DNA of 43,521 nucleotides from Acidobacteriota bacterium (GTDB taxonomy: Bacteria > Acidobacteriota > Terriglobia > Bryobacterales > Bryobacteraceae): NCBI GenBank assembly GCA_016871015.1, contig VFZX01000020.1, forward strand, positions 1 through 43,521, written 5' to 3'. The position numbers were made by a program, and so were the translations under genes. This document shows positions 1-8,927 of this stretch, piece after piece; positions within the stretch are counted from its first letter, which is position 1; every line of letters begins with the position of its first letter. A model generated the notes under the pieces. The model was given only the letters and a program-made list of their open reading frames with translations, ran no database searches and was not told where the DNA came from.

Positions 1-1026
1 TCACCCAGCGGGTGAACCCCTCGCGGATCCAAAACTTCGCTCATTCCGCCAGTGTCGGCCATCTTCCGCCACCCGCGCTCGTTTCAACTGCCTGATCTAG
101 GTTCACCGACGATTTCTATTCGCCAGTGGTGAACCTCGGGACCGAGTTCTTCGACGGAGCCGTGTACTCGATCAACGGCAATGCAGGCGCCACCTATCAG
201 CACAACCAGCGCTGGTCGTTCGGTATGAGCGGCGGATCCTTCGTTACGCGCCGTCATTCGAACGCGCTGGCGAGCGCTCAAGGCTACGGCGCCAACGGCG
301 AGATCAACCGCGTCCTGAACCGGCGCTCAACGGTGGGTGTCTCCTACCAGTACGGCAACTTCTTCTTCCCGAAAGGATTCGGCCGGTCCGACATCCACAC
401 TTGGATGGGCCAGTATAGCCGGCAGTTGACGCGGCGGTGGACATTCTCGGGCGGCGCGGGCCTGTACCGTGCCGAGTCGCAGCGGCTGCAAAACGTGCAA
501 GTGGATCCGGTGGTGGCAGCGCTCATCGGAGTGTTCTCCTCAGTGCAGGTGTTCCACAACGTCGTTCAGGGCCTTTCGGCATCCGCGGGCATCGGCGGGC
601 GTCTGGGCAGCTCGTCAGTCGGCATCGCCTACCATCGCGGAATCTCCCCGGGTAATGGCGTGTTTCTGACCTCTCAGGAAGAGGTAGTGCAGGGGAACGT
701 ATCGTTCCTGTCGCGAAGAAGGGTGAACGCCGGAACCTACGCGATGTGGGGCAGGCTGAAACAGGTCTTTGAAGGATTGGACGGCAACGCGGGCCGGATG
801 AGCGCGTCTCGGGCCTGTAGGCGCGTAGTCCTCGACCCATTGCACCTATGGCGGCGGCGTCGGCGTGGGGTACCGGCTGTTTAGCATCGTCCATCTGACT
901 GCCAACGCCGACATTCGCCGGACTGGGCTGAACCGCCAGTTGTCGCCAGACTTCGTCCGCGACCGGTGGGCCGTCACCGCTGGAGTTTCGTTCAGTCCGG
1001 GAGACATTCCGCTAAACCTGTGGTAG
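1..1026 (+). pseudogene. Decayed outer-membrane beta-barrel gene (5' end outside window)
   Basis: The stretch 96-~828 reads in one frame as an amphipathic, Gly/Tyr/Ser-rich protein with alternating strands, typical of an outer-membrane beta-barrel. Its continuation, with a Gly-rich strand segment and the C-terminal FSPGDIPLNLW, lies in another frame (about 829-1026). The two parts look like one gene: the second frame is blocked by a stop at 826-828, the first drifts into Arg-rich nonsense after about 800, and the joined product has the barrel ending I associate with acidobacterial barrel proteins. There is also an in-frame TGA at 93-95, above which I find no convincing coding frame. I therefore read it as a pseudogene with at least one stop and one frameshift. 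A sequencing indel near 800-828 could explain the downstream break but not the TGA. Secretion and function cannot be judged because the N-terminus is not in the window. Confidence 0.6.
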
Positions 1027-1394
1027 ACAGCGCGGGAATTCCGGTGTTGGTGGTCGAAGACGAGCCTGCCCTGCAGAGCCTGCTCGGCCGCTTCCTGACC
1101 GCCAAAGGCTTCTCGCCGAAGGTGTGTGGCACGTGCGCCGAGGCCGTCGCGGCGTTCCAGTCGCAACGGTTCGCGGCCGCCGTGGTGGACGTATCCCTTC
1201 CCGATGGGAGCGGACTGGACTTGGCTGCAGTGCTTTTCCGGATCCGGCCAGACGTGCGGTTGGTGGTTTGCTCGGGACTGCCGGTTTCGGTGGAGGAGGT
1301 CCCGGTGGACAGCACAGCCGACGTCGTGGTCCTGCAGAAGCCGTTCTTGCCCGTGCGGCTGGTGGAGGCATTGAGTCCCGTGCGGCCAGAATAG
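1020..1394 (+). CDS. Single-domain response regulator (CheY-like receiver)
   Basis: This is a 124-residue stand-alone receiver domain. The acidic pair E13/D14, phosphoacceptor D57 in VVDVSLPDGSG, a Ser switch at about S85 and the conserved K107 in LQKPF are all visible, so it should accept phosphate from a histidine kinase. No output domain follows, so it would act through protein contacts or as a phosphorelay shuttle. I chose GTG 1020, which overlaps the stop of the upstream barrel remnant (GTGGTAG); the frame is open up to a GTG at 966, but residues before 1020 do not resemble a receiver. No good ribosome-binding site is seen at the usual distance, so translation may have depended on coupling to the now broken upstream gene. 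No cognate kinase is adjacent. Confidence 0.8.
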   Translation: MVDSAGIPVLVVEDEPALQSLLGRFLTAKGFSPKVCGTCAEAVAAFQSQRFAAAVVDVSLPDGSGLDLAAVLFRIRPDVRLVVCSGLPVSVEEVPVDSTADVVVLQKPFLPVRLVEALSPVRPE

Positions 1395-1411
1395 ACGGGC
1401 GGCGCCTGAGA

Positions 1412-1423
1412 TAAAATTTCGGA
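1412..1423 (+). promoter_or_regulatory. TAAAAT -10-like box, 6 nt from start codon
   Basis: TAAAAT at 1412-1417 is followed by exactly six bases and then the ATG of the sulfatase at 1424. There is no Shine-Dalgarno sequence. The arrangement fits a -10 element whose transcript would begin at or beside the start codon (leaderless). The same geometry recurs at other genes in this window. Confidence 0.5.
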
Positions 1424-2788
1424 ATGCCGTTCTCGACTTCCGCCGTGTCCCGCCGCGAGTTGCTGGCCGGGGCTCCCGCGCTTGCATTGGGCCAAGGATC
1501 CTCCCAGCCGCTCAATGTCGTTCTGATGATGGCCGACGACCTTGGCTACGAATGCCTCGGTTGCAACGGCGGGACCTCATACCGGACGCCGAACCTCGAC
1601 AAGTTCGCGCGGAGCGGTGTCCGGTTCACGCACGCGTATGCGCAGCCCCTGTGCACGCCCACGCGGATCCAGTTGATGACCGGCCAGTTGAACTTCCGCA
1701 ACTACAAGTCGTTTGGCGTGATGGAACCCAAGGAGCGGACCTTCGGCCATATGATGCAGCGGCACGGCTATAAGACCGCCATCGCCGGCAAGTGGCAACT
1801 GTACAGCTACGACGGGCCGGGATCGAAGTACCGCGGCACGGGCAAACTTCCGAAAGACGGCGGATTCGACGAGTACATGCTCTGGCACGACGGCCACACC
1901 GAAGTGAAGGGCTCACGCTACGCCGACCCGGTGATCAACGACAACGGCAAGATGCGGAAGGACGTCAAGGGCAAGTACGGCCCGGACCTGTTCTCCGATT
2001 ACCTGATCCGCTTCATGGAACGCAACAAGGACCGCCCGTTCTTCGCCTACTACCCGATGGCCCTCACGCATGGTCCGTTCAACGCGACACCGTGGTCCAA
2101 GGACTGGGCCAAGGGCGACCGGCTGAAGGACGATCCGAAATATTTCGGGGACATGGTCGAGTACTTGGACTACGACACGGGCCGCGTGCTCGACGCCATT
2201 GACAGGCTGGGAATCGCCAGCCGGACACTGGTACTGTTCTTCTCCGATAACGGATCGCCGCCGGAAGTGGCGTCGAATATGGGATCGCTGCGGATTCCAG
2301 GAGGCAAGCGGTTCACCACGGAGGCCGGAATGCACGTGCCGATGCTGGCGCGGCTGCGCGGATCAAGTCCGGAGGGCAAGGTGTGCCCGGACCTGATCGA
2401 CTCGACCGATTTCCTGCCCACAATGTGCGAAGCAACCGGGGCGAAGTGGTTCGACGGACTTCCACTCGACGGGCGGAGCTTCCTGCCGCAGGTCCGCGGG
2501 CAGAAGGGCAATCCGCGGGAATCGATCTTCGCGCACTTTGATCCGCATCCCAGTTGCAAGGCCGATGTCCCGGGGACGCGCTTTGCCTGGGATCACCGGT
2601 GGAAGCTGTACATGGATGGACGGATGTTCGACCTGAAGAACGACATGTTTGAGAAGTCGCCGCTTCCGGCCAAGCATGTGGAGAGCACGGTGGCGCGCGG
2701 AAAGCTCCAGAAGGTGCTGGACCAGTGGGCCAAGGCGCATCCGGCGAAGTTCAACAAGTATGAACCGGATGGCAGGCCAGCGTACTAA
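1424..2788 (+). CDS. Sulfatase (alkaline phosphatase superfamily), Tat-type export signal
   Basis: A 454-residue formylglycine-dependent sulfatase that would cleave sulfate esters, probably from glycans, outside the cytoplasm. The N-terminus carries a short Tat-like SRRELL signal followed by a hydrophobic stretch (residues 9-22). Metal-binding D38/D39 lie in MMADDLG. The maturation motif is C77-T-P-T-R81 (CxPxR), where the Cys is converted to formylglycine. A further metal-site FFSDNGSP occurs mid-protein, and the C-terminal subdomain is complete. No sulfatase-maturating enzyme is in the window. It precedes an Oar-like receptor on the same strand with an 80-base gap, and a second, divergent sulfatase lies at 8928. 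The substrate cannot be named from sequence alone. Confidence 0.9.
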   Translation: MPFSTSAVSRRELLAGAPALALGQGSSQPLNVVLMMADDLGYECLGCNGGTSYRTPNLDKFARSGVRFTHAYAQPLCTPTRIQLMTGQLNFRNYKSFGVMEPKERTFGHMMQRHGYKTAIAGKWQLYSYDGPGSKYRGTGKLPKDGGFDEYMLWHDGHTEVKGSRYADPVINDNGKMRKDVKGKYGPDLFSDYLIRFMERNKDRPFFAYYPMALTHGPFNATPWSKDWAKGDRLKDDPKYFGDMVEYLDYDTGRVLDAIDRLGIASRTLVLFFSDNGSPPEVASNMGSLRIPGGKRFTTEAGMHVPMLARLRGSSPEGKVCPDLIDSTDFLPTMCEATGAKWFDGLPLDGRSFLPQVRGQKGNPRESIFAHFDPHPSCKADVPGTRFAWDHRWKLYMDGRMFDLKNDMFEKSPLPAKHVESTVARGKLQKVLDQWAKAHPAKFNKYEPDGRPAY

Positions 2789-2851
2789 ACGCCAAAGCCA
2801 ATGCAAGGAGCCTCGCGGCTCAAGCCACCCCTTTCGCTGCCGTTTCTGAAA

Positions 2852-2868
2852 GACTATATTCAATAGTC
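2852..2868. promoter_or_regulatory. Perfect inverted repeat abutting a start codon
   Basis: GACTAT-ATTCA-ATAGTC (6-bp arms, 5-base spacer) ends one base before the ATG of the receptor gene at 2869, in an AT-rich patch. It contains a TATATT -10-like hexamer (2855-2860), and no Shine-Dalgarno sequence is present. It could be an operator overlapping the promoter, or an mRNA 5'-end hairpin if transcription starts further upstream. Confidence 0.4.
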
Positions 2869-5800
2869 ATGAGGCATCTCGCACTACTTTTCGCCTGCGC
2901 ATCCCTTTTCGCGCAATCCACAGCGCTCATCACCGGCACCGTCGAGGATTCCTCCGGCGCCGTCATTCCCGCTGCCCGCGTCACTGCGACTCAACAAAGC
3001 ACCTCGCTCCGGTTCGAAGCCGTCTCCGACGGCGCGGGACGCTTCACATTCCCCCGCCTGCCCGTCGGCAACTACATCGTCGAGTGCCAGCAACAGGGAT
3101 TCCGCCGCTTCGTCTCGGAGTCCATCCGGCTGGACGCCGACCAGACGCGGCAGGCGCAGATCGTGTTGCAAGTCGGCGAGACCACGGAGTCCGTCCAGGT
3201 GACCGGCGCCATCGGACTCGTCGAAACGGTCGGCGCCGTGATCCGTGAGACGGTGGATGAGAAGCGGATCACCGAGCTGCCCCTGAACGGCCGCAATCCG
3301 CTTCAACTCCAACTCCTCGTGCCTGGAGTAGTGCCGAGCGTAGGCGGCGCCAACCTCGCGCAGAACTCGACCATCACCATCAACGGCGCCCGCGGAACTT
3401 CAAACAACTACCTCCTCGACGGCGGCGACAACAACGACCCGCAAATCTCGGTGGCATCACTCGTCCCCAATCCCGACGCCCTCGAAGAGTTCTCGATCCT
3501 GACCAACAACTACTCGGCTGAGTACGGACGCAACGCCGGCGGCGTGATCAACGCGATCACCAAGTCCGGCACCAACACGCTGCGCGGATCGCTGTACGAA
3601 TTCGTACGCAACGACACCTTTGACGCCCGCAATTTCTTCTCGCTCGTTCAACCCAAGCTCCGGCGCAACCAGTTCGGCGCAAGTGCCGGCGGGCCCGTCA
3701 CCATCCCCAAGCTGTACAGCGGCCGCGACCGGACCTTCTTCTTCGTCTCCTACGAAGGACTTCGCGAACGGCGCGCCAACACCGTGTCGAACCTGGTGGT
3801 CCCCACGGCCGGGGAGCGGCGCGGCGACTTTTCCGCCTCGGCCCGGCGGCCCACCGATCCAACCACACGCGCGGCCTTCCCGGGCAACATCATTCCCGCG
3901 GCGCGCTTCGATCCTGCCGCGGTGCGCTTCCTCGATATCTTCATCCCGCTGCCGAACGCCGCCAACAACGGACATATCTTCAACGCGCCGGAATCGGTGG
4001 ACTCCAACCAACTGATCGCGCGCGGCGACCATTCGATCACCTCCCGCCAGCGCCTGTCGATGCGCTTCTTCAACGACCGGTCGAACCAGATCAACACCGC
4101 GGGGCTGCCCATCCTCACCTCCGACGTCCGTTTCAATACGTCGAACTCGATGGCCAACCACACCTGGACTCTCACTCCCACGCTGCTCAACTCCTTCCAG
4201 TTCACTTTCGGCCGCGTGGACCTGGCGCGCGGCCCGCTCCCTGTCGGCGACAACCTCAACTACGAGAAGCTGGGAGTCCGTGCGCCCTCCGACACCCCCA
4301 CCTTCAACACCAACTGGCGCGGACAGGTGAACGGGTTCTGGAACATGAACCAAGACAACTACGTCACCATCGACCGCAAGACGACTCAGTTCACCGACAA
4401 CGTCAACTGGACCCGCGGCGCGCACAGCATGAAGTTCGGCGGCGAGTACCGCTATACAACGTCGGACCGCGAGACCGCGAACCTCACCGATCCGCAGTTC
4501 ACCTTCGACGGGCGATTCGCGGTCAATCCGTACGCCGACTTCCTGCTGGGCCGTCCGTCCCGCATGAACCAGGGTTCGCTGCGCGTGAATGGCATCCGGT
4601 CGAACGCCGTGGCGCTCTACTTCCAGGACGATTGGAAGATCCGCCAGAATTTCACGTTGTCGCTCGGTGTCCGCTGGGAGCCGCTCATGCCGTTCTTCGA
4701 CGAGCGCGACCAGATGTCGGTGTTCCGCCAGGGGGTGAAGTCGCAAACCTACGCCAACGCACCCACCGGCCTCGTCTATATCGGAGATCCTGGCATCCCG
4801 CGGTCAGGACTTGAAAACGACTGGAACAATTTCGGACCCCGGATCGGATTCGCGTGGTCGCCGATGGCCAAGACTTCGATCCGCGGCGGATACGGGATCT
4901 TCTACGACTTTCCGGTGATGCACCAGTTGTCGAGCTTCGCTAACACGCAGCCTTTCTCGGTCCAACTGCAGGTGAACGAGCCGCCGTCGTTCTCCAATCC
5001 CTTCGCCGGATCCACCACGCCGTTCCCCTACAAGCCTCCGGCCACTCCGGAGGCACGGCGCAACTATCAGTTCGTCACGCCGGTGGTGGTGGGCGAGTCG
5101 CTTGATCCGTCGCTCGCCAGCGCCTACATGCAGCAGTGGAACTTCAATCTCCAGCGCGAGACGCTGCAGGGGATCGTTGTGACGGCGGCCTACGTCGGCT
5201 CCAAAGGCACGCGATTCTCGATCCTGCGCGACGTCAACGCGGCGGTGTTCCGGCCCGGAGCCAGCGGAGCCAACATCGAACAGCGGCGGCCCTTCCTGCC
5301 CGGCGTGCTGGGTAGTATTTCGAACTATCAGCCGCTCGGATTCTCAAGCTATCACGCGATGCAGCTTACGATGAACAAGCGCTTCGCCAAGGGCTATTCG
5401 ATTCTCGCGAGCTACACCTGGGCCAAGTCGATCGACAACGGTTCCACGGACGCCTTCGGCGGCGCACAGGACCACACCAACTGGACTCCCGAGAAAGGAC
5501 TTTCGGATTTCGACCTCCGCCACCGCTTCGTGACCAGCTTCCTGTGGGAGATCCCCGGTCCGAAGAACGGCCGGGCGAAGTGGATCCTGGGCGGATGGCA
5601 GTTCAACGGAATCTTCACCGCGCAGGCGGGACGCGCGTTCAACGTCGTCAGCGGCACCGACCGCGCATTCACCGGCGCCGGCACGCAGAGACCGAACGTG
5701 CTCAGCGATCCGCGGCTGGATCCGAACCGGCCGAAGGATGACCTGCTCCGCCAGTACTTCAATCCGGCCGCGTACGCCTTGCCATCGGTGGGAACGTTCG

Positions 5801-6039
5801 GCAGCTCGGGCCGCAACACGCTCGCCGGACCCGGTTCCTACAACCTCGACTCGTCGCTGTTCCGCATGTTCCCCATCAAGGAACGGTTCAAGCTCCAGTT
5901 CCGGGCCGAGTTCTTCAATACGCTGAACCACGCCAATCTCGGACTCCCGGTAGCGAACGTGAGCGCGCCCAACGTGGGACGGATTCAGTCCGCCAGCGCG
6001 CCGCGGATCCTGCAGTTCGGACTGCGCGCGACGTTTTAG
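2869..6039 (+). CDS. Oar-like TonB-dependent receptor with carboxypeptidase-regulatory domain
   Basis: A 1056-residue outer-membrane protein. Residues 1-16 are a signal peptide ending near FAQS. Residues about 19-100 form a carboxypeptidase-regulatory-like (Ig-type) domain with SSGAVIPAARVTAT and the LPVGNYIVE pattern. Residues about 115-230 resemble a plug domain (ITELPLNGRNPLQL). The rest is a long beta-barrel ending in aromatic FGLRATF, a typical outer-membrane insertion signal. The family is greatly expanded in Acidobacteriota and is generally thought to import oligosaccharides or peptides with TonB; the ligand here is unknown. The ATG at 2869 has no Shine-Dalgarno but sits directly behind a palindrome and -10-like box. 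A methyltransferase start codon follows the stop without a gap. Confidence 0.9.
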   Translation: MRHLALLFACASLFAQSTALITGTVEDSSGAVIPAARVTATQQSTSLRFEAVSDGAGRFTFPRLPVGNYIVECQQQGFRRFVSESIRLDADQTRQAQIVLQVGETTESVQVTGAIGLVETVGAVIRETVDEKRITELPLNGRNPLQLQLLVPGVVPSVGGANLAQNSTITINGARGTSNNYLLDGGDNNDPQISVASLVPNPDALEEFSILTNNYSAEYGRNAGGVINAITKSGTNTLRGSLYEFVRNDTFDARNFFSLVQPKLRRNQFGASAGGPVTIPKLYSGRDRTFFFVSYEGLRERRANTVSNLVVPTAGERRGDFSASARRPTDPTTRAAFPGNIIPAARFDPAAVRFLDIFIPLPNAANNGHIFNAPESVDSNQLIARGDHSITSRQRLSMRFFNDRSNQINTAGLPILTSDVRFNTSNSMANHTWTLTPTLLNSFQFTFGRVDLARGPLPVGDNLNYEKLGVRAPSDTPTFNTNWRGQVNGFWNMNQDNYVTIDRKTTQFTDNVNWTRGAHSMKFGGEYRYTTSDRETANLTDPQFTFDGRFAVNPYADFLLGRPSRMNQGSLRVNGIRSNAVALYFQDDWKIRQNFTLSLGVRWEPLMPFFDERDQMSVFRQGVKSQTYANAPTGLVYIGDPGIPRSGLENDWNNFGPRIGFAWSPMAKTSIRGGYGIFYDFPVMHQLSSFANTQPFSVQLQVNEPPSFSNPFAGSTTPFPYKPPATPEARRNYQFVTPVVVGESLDPSLASAYMQQWNFNLQRETLQGIVVTAAYVGSKGTRFSILRDVNAAVFRPGASGANIEQRRPFLPGVLGSISNYQPLGFSSYHAMQLTMNKRFAKGYSILASYTWAKSIDNGSTDAFGGAQDHTNWTPEKGLSDFDLRHRFVTSFLWEIPGPKNGRAKWILGGWQFNGIFTAQAGRAFNVVSGTDRAFTGAGTQRPNVLSDPRLDPNRPKDDLLRQYFNPAAYALPSVGTFGSSGRNTLAGPGSYNLDSSLFRMFPIKERFKLQFRAEFFNTLNHANLGLPVANVSAPNVGRIQSASAPRILQFGLRATF

Positions 6040-6783
6040 ATGGGGCTGAAACTCTACGATTCGCTGGCCGGGTGGTGGCCGCTCCTCTCCCCGCCCGCGG
6101 ATTACGAGGAAGAGGCGGCAGCCTACGCCAGCCATCTTGCCGCGAACGGCAACGCGCCAGCCGCCACCCTGCTTGAGCTTGGAAGCGGCGGTGGAAACAA
6201 CGCGTCATTTCTGAAAGAGCGTTTCCGCATGACGCTGGTGGACCTCTCGCCTGGCATGCTGGCACATAGCCAGAAACTGAACCCGGAGTGCGAGCATCAT
6301 CTGGGAGACATGCGCACGGTCCGGTTGAACCGCATGTTCGACCGCGTCTTCATCCACGATGCCATCGCCTATATGGCCACGCTGGATGACCTCCGCCTGG
6401 CGATTCAGACTGCTTTCGTGCACTGCCGTCCCGGCGGCGCGGCGCTGTTCGCCCCGGACTTCGTGCGCGAAACCTTCCGTTCCGAAACCAGCCATGGAGG
6501 CACCGACGGACCGGACCGAAGCCTGCGGTATCTCGAATGGTGCTGGGATCCCGATCCCTCCGACAGCACCTACATCGCCGACTACGCGTGGGTGATGCGC
6601 CAAGCCGATGGATCCGTTCAGGTCGAGCATGACCGGCATGTCGAGGGCCTGTTCTCCCGCGCCGATTGGATCCGGCTGCTGCGGCAGACCGGCTTCGACC
6701 CGGTGCCCGCGGTGTTCGAGCACTCAGAAGTCGATTACCCGTTGGACCTGTTCATCGGTGTCCGGCCTCCTTCACCGGATTGA
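6040..6783 (+). CDS. Class I SAM-dependent methyltransferase
   Basis: A 247-residue soluble protein. The SAM-binding motif I LLELGSGGGNNA is at residues 44-55, a motif II acidic end (VDLSPGM) follows, and the post-I region FDRVFIHDAIAYM matches class I Rossmann methyltransferases. The substrate cannot be identified. The ATG begins immediately after the stop codon of the Oar-like receptor (6039/6040), with no intergenic base, so translation is probably coupled. The region 6784-6811 separates it from the convergent next gene, and I see no clear terminator there. Confidence 0.85.
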   Translation: MGLKLYDSLAGWWPLLSPPADYEEEAAAYASHLAANGNAPAATLLELGSGGGNNASFLKERFRMTLVDLSPGMLAHSQKLNPECEHHLGDMRTVRLNRMFDRVFIHDAIAYMATLDDLRLAIQTAFVHCRPGGAALFAPDFVRETFRSETSHGGTDGPDRSLRYLEWCWDPDPSDSTYIADYAWVMRQADGSVQVEHDRHVEGLFSRADWIRLLRQTGFDPVPAVFEHSEVDYPLDLFIGVRPPSPD

Positions 6784-6811
6784 AACCTGCACCGTATTCG
6801 CCGTGATCCCG

Positions 6812-7909
6812 CTAGTCCTTCTTGGGGCGCGTCTCCTGGTCCGTGAGCCGGATTGCGTCCTCCAGGATCAGCTCAGCGGAATCACCCCGGCGCATGATGA
6901 TCTCTGGTCCCCGCCCTCCGAGGACCCTCGCGAGTCCCACCGCCGCTCCCGCCGCCGCACCCACCGCAGCTCCCGTGCCGTACCGCCCGCTGGCAGCGCC
7001 CACCGCCGCGCCCACTCCGGCTCCCGTCGCAGTGGATTCGGCCGTCTTGCCGGCGTCGCCGCCTTTGTCCGGACGGCCCGAAATCTCGCCTTCCTTGCCC
7101 ACCGATCCCTGCCCCGGCTCCGCGCCCGCGAGTCTGGCACGCAACGGACGCGAGACGCCATTCGGGAGCGTGATCGTCTCAAAGGCGAACATTAAAGCCG
7201 CCCGGCCGCGGACTTTCCCAGCCTGCTGCGACATCCTCACAGACGCGGTCACCTGGCTCCCCGGCGGGATCACCACGTGCTGATCCACCACAATCGGGAA
7301 CGCAGTCTCGAGATACACGCGGTCACCGGCCTGTGCGTTCCTGGTCGTCACGTCGCTCAGCATCTTCAGCGGCAACCGCCGTCCTGCGTCGATGACGAAC
7401 TCCTTCGGTGCAGCCTTCTCTTGCCGCGTGGGAGCTGCCGCCGGAGGAGCCACAACCACCGGCCCGCTGACCGGGACCTCCACCTTGGCTACCGCGCCTG
7501 GACGCTCGTACACCAGCGTCGACTCCGATTCTCCGCCGCCCTTCTGAACCTGCCGCAACACCGTCATCCGGCTCCCGTCGCGCGACACCTTCCAGCGGTC
7601 ACTGATCACCTGGTTCTGGGTCCCGCTGACGATCACGTTCAACAAGAGGGCGGAACCTTCCCACTTCGTGACGATGCTGGTCCGGACGCCGCCAGCGCTG
7701 TGGTTCGCTGGCTTGCCGTCCAGTGTGAACCGCCACTCGCCGGGACCGCAGCCCGAGCACCTGACAACGCCCTTCTCGAGGTGGATCTTCAGCGACGGCG
7801 GCGCACCCGCCTGGCCGTTGCTCAACGCCCACTCTCCTGTGAACTCCGAGCCGGTTTCCGCGGCCCAGGAGAGCGCCGTGGCGAGCGGAATCAGGAACAG
7901 CAATCGCAT
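6812..7909 (-). CDS. Secreted glycine-zipper protein of unknown function
   Basis: A 365-residue protein I cannot assign to a named family. Residues 1-17 are a signal peptide ending in SWAAE. Residues about 20-130 form a small beta-rich domain (GEWALSNG, WRFTLDGKP, WEGSALLLNV) like the lipid-sensing or lipocalin-type folds common in acidobacterial secreted proteins. A Pro/Ala linker follows. Residues about 170-270 form a second beta-rich domain (LKMLSDVTTRNAQAGDRVYL, IPPGSQVTASV). About 297-333 are a glycine zipper (GAAVGAASG repeats), a membrane- or oligomer-forming feature. The start is 3 bases downstream of the aldo/keto reductase stop, so the two are probably one operon. An envelope location is inferred from the signal and zipper. 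Confidence 0.75.
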   Translation of the reverse strand: MRLLFLIPLATALSWAAETGSEFTGEWALSNGQAGAPPSLKIHLEKGVVRCSGCGPGEWRFTLDGKPANHSAGGVRTSIVTKWEGSALLLNVIVSGTQNQVISDRWKVSRDGSRMTVLRQVQKGGGESESTLVYERPGAVAKVEVPVSGPVVVAPPAAAPTRQEKAAPKEFVIDAGRRLPLKMLSDVTTRNAQAGDRVYLETAFPIVVDQHVVIPPGSQVTASVRMSQQAGKVRGRAALMFAFETITLPNGVSRPLRARLAGAEPGQGSVGKEGEISGRPDKGGDAGKTAESTATGAGVGAAVGAASGRYGTGAAVGAAAGAAVGLARVLGGRGPEIIMRRGDSAELILEDAIRLTDQETRPKKD

Positions 7910-7912
7910 CGT

Positions 7913-8911
7913 TTAATCTCCCAGGGCGAATCCATGCAGTGTCCGGTGGGGCGCGCCATCAAACACTTGCGTCGACTTGAACAACTCGTGCCGCCCATCC
8001 CCGGCTTCCGGCGCCGCCAGCGCCAGGATCTCGCGCTTCTCCGCCGTCGTGAGCGGCTTGAAGTCCCGCGCGATCCGGATGTCGGCCTGCAACTGTTCGA
8101 GCGACATGTAGCCACGGCACAACGTCGAGACGGGCAGGCTCAGCGCGAACCGCACACACTGCTCGGCGGTGATCCGCGTGTGCGACGGAATCCGCGCCGT
8201 CACCGGACCGCCACCCAAGCTCTTCATCCCGATCACGCCTGTGTTCTTCTTCAGGCAAACTGGCAACACCTGGTTCTGAAAGCTCCGGTAGAAGGCATCC
8301 ATGACGTTGATCGGCATCTGTGCGCTCGCCCAATCGAACGGCTTGGCGAGCATCTTGAGATGGATCCGCGGGTCCTTGTGTCCGGTGAAGCCCAGATACC
8401 GGACCTTGCCCGCCTTGACGGCCTCCTGCGCGTACTTCAACCCTCCGCTCTCGAACACCCAGTCCGGATCATTGTCGTAGTTCATTTCGTGGAACTGCCA
8501 TAGGTCGACGTGATCCGTCTTCAAGCGGCGGAGGCTGTCTTCGAGGCACTTGCGGCTGCCCTCGTAGTCCGGCGCACAGTTCTTGGTCATGAGGAACACC
8601 CGCTTGCGCCAGCCGCCTTCGAGTCCCAGGCCCATCATCTCCTCGCCCCAGCCGTTGTGATAATCCCAGGCGTTGTCAAAGAACGTGATTCCCTCGTCGA
8701 TCGCAGTGTGCATCAGGCGGATGGCGGCCTGGCGGTCCTTTTGCCCGGCGCGGCCCGCGTGCGCGCCACCCAGGGCCAGGATCGAGACTTGCTCGTTCGT
8801 GCGGCCCAGGCGCCGGGTCGGCAATCCATTCGCGCTTGCCTGCTGTGCGGGAGCCGGAAGCGTGAAGGCCGCCAGGGACAGGAGTCCGCGGCGCGAGAAT
8901 CCGAGTGCCAT
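7913..8911 (-). CDS. Aldo/keto reductase with Tat-like leader
   Basis: A 332-residue NAD(P)H-dependent oxidoreductase. The catalytic tetrad is visible: D79 (FFDNAWDY), Y84, K110 (LMTKNC) and H141 (DLWQFHEMN). The LGRTNEQVSILALGG opening after the leader is typical of the family. The start is ATG 8911 (MALGFSRRGLL); an open frame extends further upstream but encodes nothing family-like and would run through the divergent sulfatase gene. The N-terminal SRRGLLSLAAF resembles a twin-arginine signal, suggesting export, as seen for other acidobacterial reductases. TACAAT lies exactly 6 bases before the ATG. It shares a 16-bp divergent gap with the sulfatase at 8928. The substrate is unknown. Confidence 0.88.
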   Translation of the reverse strand: MALGFSRRGLLSLAAFTLPAPAQQASANGLPTRRLGRTNEQVSILALGGAHAGRAGQKDRQAAIRLMHTAIDEGITFFDNAWDYHNGWGEEMMGLGLEGGWRKRVFLMTKNCAPDYEGSRKCLEDSLRRLKTDHVDLWQFHEMNYDNDPDWVFESGGLKYAQEAVKAGKVRYLGFTGHKDPRIHLKMLAKPFDWASAQMPINVMDAFYRSFQNQVLPVCLKKNTGVIGMKSLGGGPVTARIPSHTRITAEQCVRFALSLPVSTLCRGYMSLEQLQADIRIARDFKPLTTAEKREILALAAPEAGDGRHELFKSTQVFDGAPHRTLHGFALGD

Positions 8912-8923
8912 GAGAGAATTGTA
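8912..8923 (-). promoter_or_regulatory. TACAAT -10-like box, 6 nt from start codon (divergent gap)
   Basis: On the minus strand TACAAT (8923 to 8918) is followed by TCTCTC and then ATG at 8911. It lies in the 16-bp gap between two divergent genes, so the -35 region falls inside the sulfatase coding sequence. No Shine-Dalgarno is present for this direction. Confidence 0.5.
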
Positions 8924-8927
8924 TCCG

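Noticed and set aside
3457-4746. A long open frame antisense to the first Oar-like receptor
   Set aside because: High-GC antisense shadow; no recognisable motif, and the sense frame is a complete receptor.
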